DNA of 64,000 bases from Deltaproteobacteria bacterium (lineage in GTDB: Bacteria > Myxococcota_A > UBA796 > GCA-2862545), in assembly GCA_006226595.1 (NCBI GenBank), contig SBGP01000095.1:186001-250000 (forward strand). The letters run 5' to 3'. The notes beneath the pieces were generated by a model that was not told where the DNA came from, ran no database searches, and worked only from the letters and a program-made list of their open reading frames with translations. Positions within the stretch are counted from its first letter, which is position 1. Every line of letters begins with the position of its first letter. The position numbers and the translations under genes were made by a program. Below, piece after piece: positions 50,902 through 60,835 of this stretch.

Positions 50902-53075
50902 TCCGAGCCGCCCTGGTCGCGCGCGGGCAGGTCCAGGGCGTCGGTTTTCGCCCCTTTGTCGTGCGAACGGCCCGTCAGCTGGGGCTCACCGGGTGGGTGC
51001 GCAACGAGCCCGACGGCGTTCGCGCCGAGGTCCAGGGAGCTGCGGAACGCATCGAGGTCTTCACGGGTGCCCTGCGCGATGCGCCCTTTCCCGCCGTGGT
51101 CTCCACCCTGGAGCGCATCGATCTGGCACCCGTCGACGAGGTCGCCTTCGAGCTGCGCCCCTCCGTGACCGCGGGCACACCTCGCCCGTCGGTGCCTCCC
51201 GACCTGGCGACCTGCCCGACCTGCCTGGCCGAGCTGTCCGACCCCGCCAGCCCGCGCTTCGGCTACCCGCTGCTGTCCTGCACCGCCTGCGGTCCCCGCT
51301 ACACCATCGCCCAGCAGCTGCCCTTCGACCGGGAGCGCACGGCGATGCACGCCTTCCCGCTCTGCGAGCGCTGCCAGACCGAGTACGAAGACACCGAAGA
51401 CCGACGCTTTCACGCCCAGGCCACGGTCTGTCCCGACTGCGGACCCATGCTCCGGATGGGCACACACCGTGGGCCGGACGCCGTCGCCGCCGCCGCCGCG
51501 CTGCTCCGCGACGGGGGCCTCCTCGCACTCAAGGGCCTGGGCGGCTTCCAGCTGCTCTGCGACGCCACCCACGAGGGCGCTGTGCGCCGGCTTCGGCAAG
51601 GCAAGCGTCGTCCCGACAAGCCCCTCGCCGTGCTGTTCGGCACCCTCGACGAGCTCGCACTCACCACCGAGGAGCGCGCGCTATTGGAGAGCCCCGCCGC
51701 ACCCATCGTCCTGGTCGACGGCCCGCCCCTGGCGCCGTCCGTGAGCGACGGTCTGCCGTGGTGCGGGGCCATGCGGCCGACCACCGCGCTGCACTCCCAG
51801 CTCGCCGAGGCGGTCGGGCGCCCCCTGGTGTGCACCAGCGGCAACGTCTCGGGCGAGCCGCTGTGCCGGGATGACGCCGAGGCCCGAGCGCACCTGGACT
51901 TCGCGGACGCCATCCTCGACCACGACCGACCCGTGTTGCGGCCGGCCGACGACTCGGTGGCCCGGGTGGTCGCCGGAGACACGGTCCTCCTGCGACGGGC
52001 GCGCGGGCATGCGCCTGCACCCATCGGCCTCGGAGAGGCCGGTCCCACCGTGCTCGCCGTCGGTGCCCACCTCAAGAACACCGTCGGCATCGCCGTCGGA
52101 GACCAGGCCGTGCTCTCACCCCACATCGGCACCCTCGGCGGCCGGCGCATGCTCGATCGGTTCGCCGAAGAGCTCCACGGGCTGCAGCAGATCTACGCCG
52201 CAAGACCCGAGCGCATCGCCTGCGACCTGCACCCCGACCTGCCGTCGACCCGCCACGCCGAGAACCTCGCGACGGAGCTCGGCGTGCCCCTGTTCCGCGT
52301 CCAGCACCACCACGCCCACGTCGCGGCGGTCATGGCCGAGCACCGGCTCGAGTCTGTGCTCGGGATTGCCTGGGACGGGGTCGGCTACGGCACCGACGGC
52401 ACGACCTGGGGTGCCGAGGCCTTGCGCTGCGAGGGGTCCCTGTTCACGCGAAGCCCCATGGTCCGGCCGTTTGCGCTCCCGGGCGGGGACGCCTGCGCCC
52501 GGTCTCCTGCCCGCTGTGCCCTCGGCGCCTTCGCGGAGGCCGACGGCGCGGAAGCCGTGCTCGATGCGGCCCAGGCCCACCTGCCCAAGGGCGCCGGTGA
52601 GCTCCTTCGGCAGGGCCTCGCCCAGGGCCTGTTCCCCGTCGCGACGTCCATGGGCCGCCTGTTCGACGCCGTGGCCTTTGCCTGCGGGGGACCCGGCACG
52701 ACCACCTACGAAGCCGCCGCCGCGATGTGGCTGGAGGCGCTCGCCCTGCGCGGCATCCGCGACGGCGAGGACGGACGCTACGCTCCGGACACCCTCCTGG
52801 AAGAGGTGCTCGCCGATCGGGCTGCAGGCGCCGCACCCGAACGCATCGCGGCTCGCTTTCACCACGGTCTGGTCGGCCTGATCGAGGTCACGGCGCGCGA
52901 CGCCGACGTCCCCGATGTGGCCCTGGCCGGAGGCTGCTTCCAGAACGCCATCCTCCTCGAGGGCGCCCTGCGACGCCTCGAGGCAGCGGGCTTCCGGCCG
53001 TGGATGTCTCGACAGGTGCCCCCCAACGACGGTGGAATCGCGCTCGGCCAGCTATGGCTGGCACGGAGGTCCTGA
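50898..53075 (+). CDS. hypF: Carbamoyltransferase HypF
   Basis: This 725-residue protein starts at GTG. Domains: acylphosphatase ([11 protein letters not shown], about 13-23), two zinc fingers (CPTCLAEL...CTACGPRY and CERCQTEY...CPDCGP, about 105-185), a YrdC-like domain with [10 protein letters not shown] and TSGNVSGEP, then a Kae1-like domain with [15 protein letters not shown] binding metal. HypF converts carbamoyl phosphate to a carbamoyl group for HypE, the source of the cyanide ligands. Length is normal. The last base overlaps hypC. Confidence 0.94.
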   Translation: MIRAALVARGQVQGVGFRPFVVRTARQLGLTGWVRNEPDGVRAEVQGAAERIEVFTGALRDAPFPAVVSTLERIDLAPVDEVAFELRPSVTAGTPRPSVPPDLATCPTCLAELSDPASPRFGYPLLSCTACGPRYTIAQQLPFDRERTAMHAFPLCERCQTEYEDTEDRRFHAQATVCPDCGPMLRMGTHRGPDAVAAAAALLRDGGLLALKGLGGFQLLCDATHEGAVRRLRQGKRRPDKPLAVLFGTLDELALTTEERALLESPAAPIVLVDGPPLAPSVSDGLPWCGAMRPTTALHSQLAEAVGRPLVCTSGNVSGEPLCRDDAEARAHLDFADAILDHDRPVLRPADDSVARVVAGDTVLLRRARGHAPAPIGLGEAGPTVLAVGAHLKNTVGIAVGDQAVLSPHIGTLGGRRMLDRFAEELHGLQQIYAARPERIACDLHPDLPSTRHAENLATELGVPLFRVQHHHAHVAAVMAEHRLESVLGIAWDGVGYGTDGTTWGAEALRCEGSLFTRSPMVRPFALPGGDACARSPARCALGAFAEADGAEAVLDAAQAHLPKGAGELLRQGLAQGLFPVATSMGRLFDAVAFACGGPGTTTYEAAAAMWLEALALRGIRDGEDGRYAPDTLLEEVLADRAAGAAPERIAARFHHGLVGLIEVTARDADVPDVALAGGCFQNAILLEGALRRLEAAGFRPWMSRQVPPNDGGIALGQLWLARRS

Positions 53076-53305
53076 TGTGTCTGGGCGTGCCGGGACAGAT
53101 CGTCGAAGTCGAGACCAGCGACCCGCTGCGCATGGGCAGGGTCAGCTTCGAGGGCGTGCAGAAGCAGATCTGCCTGGTCTATGTGCCCGAGGTGGGCGTC
53201 GGCGACTGGGTGATCGTGCACGCGGGCTTCGCCATTCACGCCATCGACGCCGCCGAGGCCGACCGGACCCTCACGCTGCTCAAGCAGCTGGAGCACCCCG
53301 AGTGA
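53075..53305 (+). CDS. hypC: Hydrogenase assembly chaperone HypC
   Basis: This 76-residue protein starts [13 protein letters not shown]; Cys2 is the ligand that holds the iron during assembly. It forms the HypC-HypD complex on which Fe(CN)2CO is built. It overlaps hypF by one base and hypD by four (GTGA). Confidence 0.94.
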   Translation: MCLGVPGQIVEVETSDPLRMGRVSFEGVQKQICLVYVPEVGVGDWVIVHAGFAIHAIDAAEADRTLTLLKQLEHPE

Positions 53306-54390
53306 AGTACGTCGACGAGTTCCGCGACCCGGCCGCCGTGCGGGCCCTCGCCGAGGAGCTGCGGCAGGCGACCACGCGCCCGTGGCGCATCATGGAGGTC
53401 TGCGGCGGGCAGACCCACGCGTTCGTGCGCTTCGGCATCGACCGGCTGCTGCCCGACGGGGTCGAGCTCATCCACGGACCGGGCTGCCCGGTCTGCGTCA
53501 CCAGCGTCGAGGTCATCGACCGGGCGCTCGCCCTCGCGGCCCGGCCCGACGTCGTGTTCTGCACCTTTGGCGACATGCTGCGCGTGCCCGGGTCCACCAC
53601 CGACCTGCTCCAGGTGAAGGCCGCGGGTGGCGACGTGCGCACGGTGTACTCCCCGCTCGATGCCGTCAAGCTCGCCCAGCAGCTGCCCGACAAGCAGGTC
53701 GTGTTCTTCGCGGTCGGCTTCGAGACCACCGCGCCCGGCGCCGCCATGGCCGTACACCACGCAGCGCAGGCCGGCATCGACAACTTCAGCGTGCTGGTCG
53801 CCCACGTGCTCGTCCCGCCCGCCCTCGAAGCGATTGCCGGCGCCGAAGACACCGCAGTGAACGGGTTCCTCGCCGCGGGCCACGTGTGCACGGTGATGGG
53901 CACGGAGGCCTACCGCCCCCTCGCCGAGCACTACAGCATGCCCATCGTGGTGACCGGCTTCGAGCCCACCGACCTGCTGCGGGGCCTGCTGGCGTGCGTT
54001 CGCCAGCTCGAGGAGGGCCGCGCCGAGGTCGAGAACGCCTACGAACGCGCGGTCCGCGACGAGGGCAACCCCGCCGCCCGCACCATGGTCGAGCGGGTGT
54101 TCGAGCCGGTGGAGCAGCAGTGGCGGGGCATCGGCGCGCTCCCCGCGAGCGGCCTCGGCCTGCGCGAGGCCTACCATCGCTTCGACGCCGCAAGACGCTT
54201 CGACCTGCCGCCCGGGGAGGGCCGCGAAGACCCCGAGTGTCGCGCCGGCGAGGTGCTGCGCGGGGTGTGCAAGCCCGAGGACTGCGCGGCCTTCGGCAAC
54301 CGCTGCACCCCCGACCACCCGCTCGGTGCGCCGATGGTGAGCAGTGAGGGCGCCTGCGCCGCCTATTACCGCTACCGGAGGACGGCGTGA
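53302..54390 (+). CDS. hypD: Hydrogenase assembly protein HypD
   Basis: This 362-residue protein starts at GTG. Conserved blocks include [15 protein letters not shown] (about 32-46), [10 protein letters not shown] (about 59-68), [10 protein letters not shown], and GFETTAPG; the C-terminal 4Fe-4S ligands lie in [17 protein letters not shown] and SEGACAAYY. HypD is the iron-sulfur scaffold where CN and CO are added to iron. GTGA overlap with hypE. Confidence 0.95.
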   Translation: MKYVDEFRDPAAVRALAEELRQATTRPWRIMEVCGGQTHAFVRFGIDRLLPDGVELIHGPGCPVCVTSVEVIDRALALAARPDVVFCTFGDMLRVPGSTTDLLQVKAAGGDVRTVYSPLDAVKLAQQLPDKQVVFFAVGFETTAPGAAMAVHHAAQAGIDNFSVLVAHVLVPPALEAIAGAEDTAVNGFLAAGHVCTVMGTEAYRPLAEHYSMPIVVTGFEPTDLLRGLLACVRQLEEGRAEVENAYERAVRDEGNPAARTMVERVFEPVEQQWRGIGALPASGLGLREAYHRFDAARRFDLPPGEGREDPECRAGEVLRGVCKPEDCAAFGNRCTPDHPLGAPMVSSEGACAAYYRYRRTA

Positions 54391-55421
54391 GCTTCGACCC
54401 GAGCTGCCCGGTCCCCGCTCCGGACGGACCGCTGGTGACACTGGCCCACGGCGGCGGCGGCCGCGCCATGCACCGTCTGCTCGCCGAGCACATCGGGCCG
54501 AGCGTCGGCGACGGCGCCCTGCGCCACGACGGGGCCGTGGTCGACGTGGTCCGAGACGGTGGGCGCCTCGCGGTGACCACCGACAGCTTCGTCGTCACGC
54601 CACTGTTCTTCCCCGGCGGCGACATCGGAAAGCTCGCCGTGTACGGCACCGTCAACGATCTGGTCGCCACCGGCGCCGAACCGCGGGTGCTCACCCTGGG
54701 CCTCATCCTCGAAGAAGGCCTGCCACTCGCGACCCTGGACCGGGTGCTCGCCTCCATCCGCTCCGCCGCCGACGAGGCGGGCGTGCGGGTGGCCACCGGC
54801 GACACCAAGGTGGTCGAGCGAGGCAAGGGCGACGGCGTGTTCATCAACACCACCGGCCTCGGAGAGGTGCCTTCCAGCGTGGAGATCGGGGCGTGGAAGG
54901 TGCGCGAGGGCGATGCGGTCCTGGTCTCTGGCGACGTGGGTCGCCATGGCATGGCGGTGCTGTCCGTCCGCGAGAGTCTGGGGTTTGCGACGCCTATCGA
55001 GAGCGACTGCGGGTCGCTGCTGCCGAACTGGCGGGCGCTCCAGGCCGCCAACGTGGTCCCCAGCTGCATGCGCGACTGCACCCGCGGCGGACTGGCGGCC
55101 TCCGTCGTCGAGATCGGCGGCGCGGCCGACGTGGACATCGTCCTGGACGAAGGGTCGATTCCCGTCGACCCGGGGGTTCGCGCCGCCTGCGAGATCCTGG
55201 GCCTGGACGCGGTGCACCTGGCCTGCGAAGGGCGCATGGTCGTGTTCGCTCGGGCAGAGGACGCCGACACCGCGCTGGCGGCGCTCAAGTCCGTCGAGCC
55301 CAGCGCGGCACGGATCGGCACGGTGACCGAGGGCACAGGTCGGGTGTGGTTGCGGGACGCGTATGGCGGCGAGAGGCTGCTCGACCTCCCCCTTGGCGAG
55401 GCGCTCCCGCGGATCTGCTGA
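54387..55421 (+). CDS. hypE: Hydrogenase maturation protein HypE
   Basis: This 344-residue protein starts at GTG. It has an AIR-synthase fold ([12 protein letters not shown] at 21-32, [18 protein letters not shown], and [16 protein letters not shown] for ATP) and ends LPRIC, where the final Cys carries the thiocarboxamide that is dehydrated to thiocyanate. Last gene of the hydrogenase unit; the next gene is convergent after 56 bases. Confidence 0.95.
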   Translation: MSFDPSCPVPAPDGPLVTLAHGGGGRAMHRLLAEHIGPSVGDGALRHDGAVVDVVRDGGRLAVTTDSFVVTPLFFPGGDIGKLAVYGTVNDLVATGAEPRVLTLGLILEEGLPLATLDRVLASIRSAADEAGVRVATGDTKVVERGKGDGVFINTTGLGEVPSSVEIGAWKVREGDAVLVSGDVGRHGMAVLSVRESLGFATPIESDCGSLLPNWRALQAANVVPSCMRDCTRGGLAASVVEIGGAADVDIVLDEGSIPVDPGVRAACEILGLDAVHLACEGRMVVFARAEDADTALAALKSVEPSAARIGTVTEGTGRVWLRDAYGGERLLDLPLGEALPRIC

Positions 55422-55477
55422 GTGGCGCATGCCAGAGGCAGCGCGAGTCGGGTGCGCGGTCTTGACCTCCTGGAGGG

Positions 55478-56395
55478 TCATGGACGCACGTCCCGGACGA
55501 GCTCGAAGACCTCGCAAGGCACCCCCAGAGACGATCCCCAGCGGATCGCGTGGCGTCTCGCCCGCTCGCACGACTCGTCCGAGAAGCCGAGCCCGGCCAT
55601 CCACGCGAGCTTGCCCGGGAGCTGGTCGCTGATGGGCCGAAAGCGCTGGGGCCGAAACTCGTCGGTCTCACGAGCGGGGGCGTAGGCGTAGACGACCTCG
55701 GCACTGCGCGCGGCCAGCCGTGATGCCCGGTGCAGCACCGCCTCGATACCGGGTGAGGACGTGGGCAGGTAGACCAGCGAAGGGCCGAGCTGGGCGACCT
55801 CGCGGCTCACCACCTCGTACACGGCGCCCGCGTTGGGCGTGTCGAGGTCCCCATGGATCCGCCCGGCGAATGGGAAGTGAAGCGGCGAGGTGCGCACGGT
55901 GGAGTCGCCGAGCACGAGCAGGTGCACGGCATCACCACGCTCGGCGTGCAGCCCCAGCGTGGCCCCGCAGGCGACCGCCAGGTCGCTGGTGCGCCAGCCA
56001 ATCGCGAGCACGGTCTGGGCGTTCGCGGGTCGCGCGAGCAACTGGGCCACGGCATCGAGCAGCCTTCCGCGCGCGAGCGGCTTGAGCAGGTAGCTGTCGA
56101 CGCCGCGGGCGATGGCCTCACTCGCGAGCGAGGCGGCGCCGTGCGCCGTCATGAGCACCGCCGGCGTCGTCGGGGTCACCCGCTTTGCCTCGCGCAGGAC
56201 ATCGAGGCCCGACGAGCCGGGGAGGTCCACGTCCGAGAGCACCAGGGCCCAGCCGCCGTCTCGGAGGCGGTCGCTCGCCGCGGAACCGGTGTCCACGACG
56301 GTGGGCGCATAGCCGGCGCGGCCGAGCCAGAGCTCGAGCAGGCGCGCCTGCGAGGGGTCGTCCTCGACGACGAGGATGCGTGGGGTCACGGACAT
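55478..56395 (-). CDS. Receiver domain fused to degenerate PIG-L-like domain
   Basis: This 305-residue protein has a receiver domain at 1-120 with acidic pair Glu11-Asp12, phosphoacceptor Asp55 (LSDVDLPG) and Lys105 (LLKPL), so it can be phosphorylated. Residues about 127-300 resemble the PIG-L/LmbE deacetylase fold (VLAIG-x12-GATLGLHAERGDAVHLLVL), but the zinc motif AHPDDxE has become GWRTSDLA (residues 133-140): the His, first Asp and Glu are gone. It is therefore probably a binding domain rather than an enzyme. It has its own -24/-12 promoter and lies downstream of a Ser/Thr kinase in the same direction. Confidence 0.8.
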   Translation of the reverse strand: MSVTPRILVVEDDPSQARLLELWLGRAGYAPTVVDTGSAASDRLRDGGWALVLSDVDLPGSSGLDVLREAKRVTPTTPAVLMTAHGAASLASEAIARGVDSYLLKPLARGRLLDAVAQLLARPANAQTVLAIGWRTSDLAVACGATLGLHAERGDAVHLLVLGDSTVRTSPLHFPFAGRIHGDLDTPNAGAVYEVVSREVAQLGPSLVYLPTSSPGIEAVLHRASRLAARSAEVVYAYAPARETDEFRPQRFRPISDQLPGKLAWMAGLGFSDESCERARRHAIRWGSSLGVPCEVFELVRDVRP

Positions 56396-56416
56396 GAGGC
56401 CTCCCGCCCTCGGAGC

Positions 56417-56432
56417 AGCAAGCGGCGGGCCA
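56417..56432 (-). promoter_or_regulatory. Sigma-54 type -24/-12 promoter of receiver/PIG-L gene
   Basis: On the minus strand TGGCCCGCCGCTTGCT matches the consensus TGGCACG-N4-TTGCW with one change, GG and GC twelve bases apart. Predicted start near 56406 gives the leader CGGGAGGCCTC-ATG, nearly identical to the leader predicted for the kinase gene at 57433. Confidence 0.6.
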
Positions 56433-56461
56433 GCCGTGGCGTGCGCGTTCGCGCCTGGGCG

Positions 56462-56477
56462 GTGCCGTGGTGGGTCA
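56462..56477. promoter_or_regulatory. 16-bp element GTGCCGTGGTGGGTCA, also present at 63496-63511
   Basis: This exact 16-mer on the plus strand recurs on the minus strand at 63496-63511, upstream of the sigma-54 activator gene. Here it lies about 56-71 bases before the predicted start of the receiver/PIG-L transcript, a place for activator binding. Confidence 0.5.
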
Positions 56478-56480
56478 GTG

Positions 56481-56522
56481 GCTGTACCAGAGTGGGACAG
56501 GTCGGCCCCGGGGTGGTACAGC
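56481..56522. promoter_or_regulatory. Long-spaced dyad GCTGTACCA-N24-TGGTACAGC
   Basis: Perfect 9-bp arms at 56481-56489 and 56514-56522; the second touches the stop codon of the kinase gene. Located about 75-116 bases upstream of the predicted sigma-54 start, as expected for activator sites. A weak terminator role for the kinase gene is an alternative. Confidence 0.45.
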
Positions 56523-57433
56523 TAGACCGGGTCTTCCCAGAGGACCCTCGCACCGATGCTCTGCGGCTCGTCGGGCCACGCGACGGACGCGCACACCGTG
56601 CGCAGCGAGGGGCCCGGAAGCGACATGCGCGCGAGGCGAGCCGCGACCTCGGCGGCGCATGGACGGCGCGCGGCGTCGAAGTCGAGCATCTGGTCGAGGA
56701 GCACGGCGAGCGCGGGCAGCGTCACCTCGGCCAGCCGAATGCCTCGCCAGGCCCGGTGCATGCGCGGAAAGCTGCGCAGCTCTCGCGCCACCCGCCGTTC
56801 CCGGCGTCCCCACAGCGGATGGCCCGTCACCAGCGCGAAGAGCGTCGCGCCCAGCGCGTAGACGTCCACTGCGGGCGTCGGCGGACGTGCGGTGAAGCAC
56901 TCGGGGGCCATGTAGCCCAGGGTCCCGGCCAGGCGAGCATTGGTGCCGGCGCCGCTTCCGTCGATCTGCGCCAAGCCCATGTCGAGCAGTACGACGCGGC
57001 CATCCGGCGTGAGGCGCAAGTTCGCCAGCTTGATGTCGCGGTGCAGGAAGCCCCGGGGTGCGGTGGCCAGCGCGTGCGCGACCTGGCCGGCGGCGTCGGC
57101 GCAGGCGCGTGTCGACGGCATCGGCGCGAGCGAACGACCGGGCACGAACTCGGTGAGCAGGGCGAGCTGGCCCTCGACCCGAAGGAGCTCCACGATGCGC
57201 ACCATGCCCGGCCCATCGAGCTGTCGAAGCACCCAGGCCTCGCCGATCAGGTCGCGTTGGCACGCCTGTGAGAGCATCGCCGTCGGCCCGAGCAGCTTGA
57301 TGGCGACGGGCCGATCCTCGCGACGCGGGGTTCGAAGCGCCCCCAGATACACGTCGGCAAAGGAACCCGCCCCGAGCCAGGACTCGAGGCGCAAGGACCG
57401 GCGTTCGGACTCGGGACTCGGAAGTGCGGACAT
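56522..57433 (-). CDS. Ser/Thr protein kinase, DMG variant
   Basis: This 303-residue protein is almost entirely a kinase domain: glycine loop WLGAGSFADVYLG (19-31), Lys46 (VAIKLLG), LHRDIKLAN (Asp133), then LLDMGLAQ (Asp151), where DFG is DMG, followed by GTLGYMAPE. Metal-binding and catalytic residues are present, so it may be active. No membrane segment or extra domain is seen. It has its own sigma-54 type promoter in the 45-base gap after the histidine kinase gene and is followed by the receiver/PIG-L gene. Confidence 0.87.
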   Translation of the reverse strand: MSALPSPESERRSLRLESWLGAGSFADVYLGALRTPRREDRPVAIKLLGPTAMLSQACQRDLIGEAWVLRQLDGPGMVRIVELLRVEGQLALLTEFVPGRSLAPMPSTRACADAAGQVAHALATAPRGFLHRDIKLANLRLTPDGRVVLLDMGLAQIDGSGAGTNARLAGTLGYMAPECFTARPPTPAVDVYALGATLFALVTGHPLWGRRERRVARELRSFPRMHRAWRGIRLAEVTLPALAVLLDQMLDFDAARRPCAAEVAARLARMSLPGPSLRTVCASVAWPDEPQSIGARVLWEDPV

Positions 57434-57454
57434 GGGACCTCCCGTCCGCCGTGT

Positions 57455-57470
57455 TGCGAGTCGCGTGCCA
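57455..57470 (-). promoter_or_regulatory. Sigma-54 type -24/-12 promoter of Ser/Thr kinase gene
   Basis: On the minus strand TGGCACGCGACTCGCA matches TGGCACG-N4-TTGCA with one change. It fills most of the 45-base gap between the histidine kinase stop (57479) and this gene. Predicted leader: CGGGAGGTCCC-ATG. Confidence 0.6.
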
Positions 57471-57478
57471 CCGCTTGG

Positions 57479-60400
57479 CTAGTGGTACTGGACCCGGACC
57501 TGACCGAGGTAGCCGTCGAGCGCACGGGTGGCCTCGTTGGCATGCTCCAGCGAGCCCTCGCCCGCTGCCCGCTCGATCGCTGCACCCAGCTCGGAGATGT
57601 CCGGGAAGCCGTAGGCGCTACCGGTGCCGCGCATCGAGTGGCCGATGCGGCGCACCGTGTCCACGTCGCCGGCTGCGATGCCGGCGCGCAGCCGCTTCAC
57701 GTCGCTGCGACGGTCGCGTAGGAACGCCGGAATCAGCGGCTCGAGCTCGGCGTCCACGCTGGCCACCACCGGGTGCGAGGTCCGGCGGGGTGCCGGAACG
57801 TCCGTGCCCGCCTTCATCGCAAGATCCAGGGTCTCGACCAGCTTCCGTCGGTCGAAGGGCTTGGAGAGCGTCGCGTCGAAGCCGGCGGAGCGCCACTCGT
57901 GATCGCGGCCCACGTGTCCGGTGGTGGCGACGACGGGCACGTTCCAGCCGCGCTTGCGGAGTTCGCGCACGGTAGACACGCCGTCCCTGCCGGGCATCTC
58001 GACGTCGAGCAGTACCGCGTCCACCGGGTTGCGGTCGAGGTACTCCAGGGCCTCGTCGCCGCCACTCGCACAGGCGACCCGAAAGCCTTCGCGGCGAAGC
58101 AGGTGTCGCACGAGTCGTCGCGTGTCCGCGGCGTCATCGACGACCAGGACCCGAGCCCTCGGCGAGGCGGCCCGGTTCAGCGCGGCCATCAGCTCGTGGG
58201 ACTGCGACGGCTTCGGCACGAAGTCGCAGCAGCCGACGTCCAGCGCCCGCTCGCGGACCTCCGGCGTGGCGTGCGCGGAGTACGCGATGATCGGCAGGTG
58301 TGGCACCCCGGCGACCTGCTCGGCATGTCGGATGCGACGAATGGTCTCGAACCCATCCACCTCTGGCATGTGCAGGTCCATGAGAACGACGTCGAGGTCG
58401 CCGGCCCGTGCCCGCTCGACGCCCGCGTGCCCGCCCTCGGCCAGCACGACCTGGTGTCCGGCGCGCTGCAGCACCTGCCTCGCCAGGGCGCGGTTCTCCG
58501 GATTGTCCTCGACGACGAGCACGCGAAGGGCCGGGCCGCGAGGGTCGACGGCGGTGACGTCGTCCTCCTCTTCGTCGACCGGCCGCGTGCACGCCTGGAT
58601 GGCTTCGATCAGGTGCTCGGGCCGGAGCGGCAGGAACACCGTGTGCTCCTCCGCGGGCTGGGTCGTGCCCTCGGTCAGCGGCTGAGCGTGCACGAGGTGC
58701 ACCTCGGATCGCGCCAACAGGCCGCGCATCTCGGTCGGGACCCGGGTGTCGACCACGACCACGTCGAAGCCCTCGAAGCTGGTCGGCGGGTTCTTGTCGC
58801 AGCGCAGCTGGGCGGCCTCGAGCCCGAGGCTGATCAACGGCGCGCTGAGCGCCCGAGTCGCGTAGCGATTGGCGCCGAGCACCGCCAGGCGCAGGCCACG
58901 CAACCCTTCGGTGCGGCCATCGAGCTCGGCGTCGCGCTCGAGCGACACCCCGAGGTCGACCTCGACCGTGAAGGTCGCTCCCGCCCCCGGACGGCTCACC
59001 AGGGTGAGCTCGCCCCGCATCAGCTCGATGATCGAGCGCGTGATGTGCAGGCCGAGGCCCGTGCCTCCGCGGTGTTCGTGGGTCTGGACGTACTTCTGGA
59101 AGATGCGTTCCTGCTGGGCGAAGGAGATGCCGACGCCCGTGTCCCGCACCACCAGCTGCAGTCGAACGCGCCCGTCGCGACGCTCGAGCAGCTTGGCGGC
59201 GACGGCGATCTCGCCGCGGTCCGTGTACTTCGCGGCGTTGGAGACCAGGTTCGTCAGCACCTGTCGCAGCCGGGCCTCGTCCCCGAGTACCTGTGCGGGC
59301 AGGAGCGGGTCGACGACGGCGTACAGCTCGACCCCGGAGCGCACGCGGCCGGCCTGGCTCAGGACCACGCCCTCGAGCAGTCGACGCAGGCTCATCGGCT
59401 CGTCGAGCAGGCGCAGCCCGCCGTCTTCGAGGCGGGACACGTCGAGCACGTCGTTGATCAGCGCCAGCATGGCTTCGGCATTGGTGTGGATCGAGCGCGC
59501 GTAGGCCTGTTGTTCGCCCGTCAGTCGCGTCTCGCCGAGCAGCTGGGTCATGCCGAGCAGCGCGTGGAGGGGGGTGCGCACCTCGTGGCTCACGTGCGCC
59601 AGGAAGTCGGCCTTCGCGTCGCGGGCGGCTTCGGCCTCGCGCTTGGCGCGGTGCAGTGCGCGCTCGGCCCGCCAGCGCGCGGTGACGTCGCGGAACTGCC
59701 AGAGGTGGCCGCCGCGTCCGGTGTCCGTGCGAATCGGCAGCTCCTCGCACTCGACGATGCGGCCGTCGGCGAGTCTCAGCACATGGGTGCCGCGCTCGTT
59801 GGCGAACAGACGCTCGATCGCTTCGGGGTCGGCGAAGCGATGGCTCTGGGCGTGCATCAACTCGCGACCTGGCAGGCCCTCGATGGCCTCGGCGGGGCCG
59901 GTGTCGAACAGGCGGCCGAAGGCGTCGTTGACGAAGGCCACGCGCCCTCGCTCGTCGAGCACGAGCAGTCCGGCGCGGTGGTGGGTGATCAGCGCGCGGA
60001 AGCGGCTGGATGTCCGCGCGAGCTCGCGCTCGGTGCGCACCCTCGCGGTCTCGTCGCGCAGGTAGAAGTTCACGTACCCACTGTCCGGAAAGCGGGCGAC
60101 AACGACGTCGAAGTGGCGGCCGCTCCACTCCACGTGCGCGCTGCCGGTGCGCTCGGAGCCGAACATCAGGTCCTTCAGCTCGTCCGGGACCTCGCCGCCG
60201 ATCTGTGTGAGCAGGGCATCTGCGGCGGGGTTCCGGTACAGCTCGTGGCCATCCAGGGACAGGCGCAGCACGGGCTCGGGGTTCTCGTCGGGGAAGCGCG
60301 CGAGGCTGTTCAGGGCTCTGGCCCGCGTGGCGTCGAGCAGCATGGCCTGACGGAGCGGCCCGAGCAGCTGGCGGACGAGCTGGGTCCGCCGACCGTCGAA

Positions 60401-60835
60401 GTGACCGACGCCCGGGTGGGTGAGCACGATCAGGCGTTCGGGCTCGCCGTCGACCCGCGCCAACAGCAGGCTGCGGGCTCCGAGGAACGCGCCCGAGCCA
60501 GCTCCGGGCACACGCGCGGTGTCGAAGACGGCAAGCACGCCGTGGCCGGGTACAGCGTCGAGGATCGCCTCCATCGGCCAGCTCTCGCCCGGGGTGTGGC
60601 CAGCGATACCGACGAGGCCTTGGGGCTGGCGCTCCGCCGCGAGCGCATGCGTGAATCCCAGGGTGGGTGCGAGCGCCTCGAAGAGTCGCTCGAACATCGC
60701 CGCCGGGGATCCGCCCTCACCGATGGCCTGGACCGCGCAAAGCAGAGCCTGGGTCTCGGTCTGTTGTGCAAGAGCGGTCTGCCGCAAGGTCGCGAGCTCT
60801 GCCAGCGCCTCCGCGAGGCGCTCCTCGGTGCTCAT
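57479..60835 (-). CDS. Hybrid sensor histidine kinase with two receivers and a phosphotransfer domain
   Basis: This 1118-residue protein has an N-terminal GAF-like region (about 30-170), two PAS-like domains (about 190-280 and 290-405), then the H-box HVSHEVRTPL (His417), N-box VSNAAKY, G-boxes DTGVGIS and GTGLGLHI. A receiver-like domain that has lost its acidic pocket follows (about 660-760), then two intact receivers (Asp820 in LMDLHMP; Asp944 in LLDVEMP) and a C-terminal HPt domain (His1066 in IGHSMRG). It has no membrane segment, so signals are cytoplasmic. The ATG overlaps the FIST gene stop (ATGA); the FIST protein probably supplies or binds the signal. Confidence 0.93.
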   Translation of the reverse strand: MSTEERLAEALAELATLRQTALAQQTETQALLCAVQAIGEGGSPAAMFERLFEALAPTLGFTHALAAERQPQGLVGIAGHTPGESWPMEAILDAVPGHGVLAVFDTARVPGAGSGAFLGARSLLLARVDGEPERLIVLTHPGVGHFDGRRTQLVRQLLGPLRQAMLLDATRARALNSLARFPDENPEPVLRLSLDGHELYRNPAADALLTQIGGEVPDELKDLMFGSERTGSAHVEWSGRHFDVVVARFPDSGYVNFYLRDETARVRTERELARTSSRFRALITHHRAGLLVLDERGRVAFVNDAFGRLFDTGPAEAIEGLPGRELMHAQSHRFADPEAIERLFANERGTHVLRLADGRIVECEELPIRTDTGRGGHLWQFRDVTARWRAERALHRAKREAEAARDAKADFLAHVSHEVRTPLHALLGMTQLLGETRLTGEQQAYARSIHTNAEAMLALINDVLDVSRLEDGGLRLLDEPMSLRRLLEGVVLSQAGRVRSGVELYAVVDPLLPAQVLGDEARLRQVLTNLVSNAAKYTDRGEIAVAAKLLERRDGRVRLQLVVRDTGVGISFAQQERIFQKYVQTHEHRGGTGLGLHITRSIIELMRGELTLVSRPGAGATFTVEVDLGVSLERDAELDGRTEGLRGLRLAVLGANRYATRALSAPLISLGLEAAQLRCDKNPPTSFEGFDVVVVDTRVPTEMRGLLARSEVHLVHAQPLTEGTTQPAEEHTVFLPLRPEHLIEAIQACTRPVDEEEDDVTAVDPRGPALRVLVVEDNPENRALARQVLQRAGHQVVLAEGGHAGVERARAGDLDVVLMDLHMPEVDGFETIRRIRHAEQVAGVPHLPIIAYSAHATPEVRERALDVGCCDFVPKPSQSHELMAALNRAASPRARVLVVDDAADTRRLVRHLLRREGFRVACASGGDEALEYLDRNPVDAVLLDVEMPGRDGVSTVRELRKRGWNVPVVATTGHVGRDHEWRSAGFDATLSKPFDRRKLVETLDLAMKAGTDVPAPRRTSHPVVASVDAELEPLIPAFLRDRRSDVKRLRAGIAAGDVDTVRRIGHSMRGTGSAYGFPDISELGAAIERAAGEGSLEHANEATRALDGYLGQVRVQYH

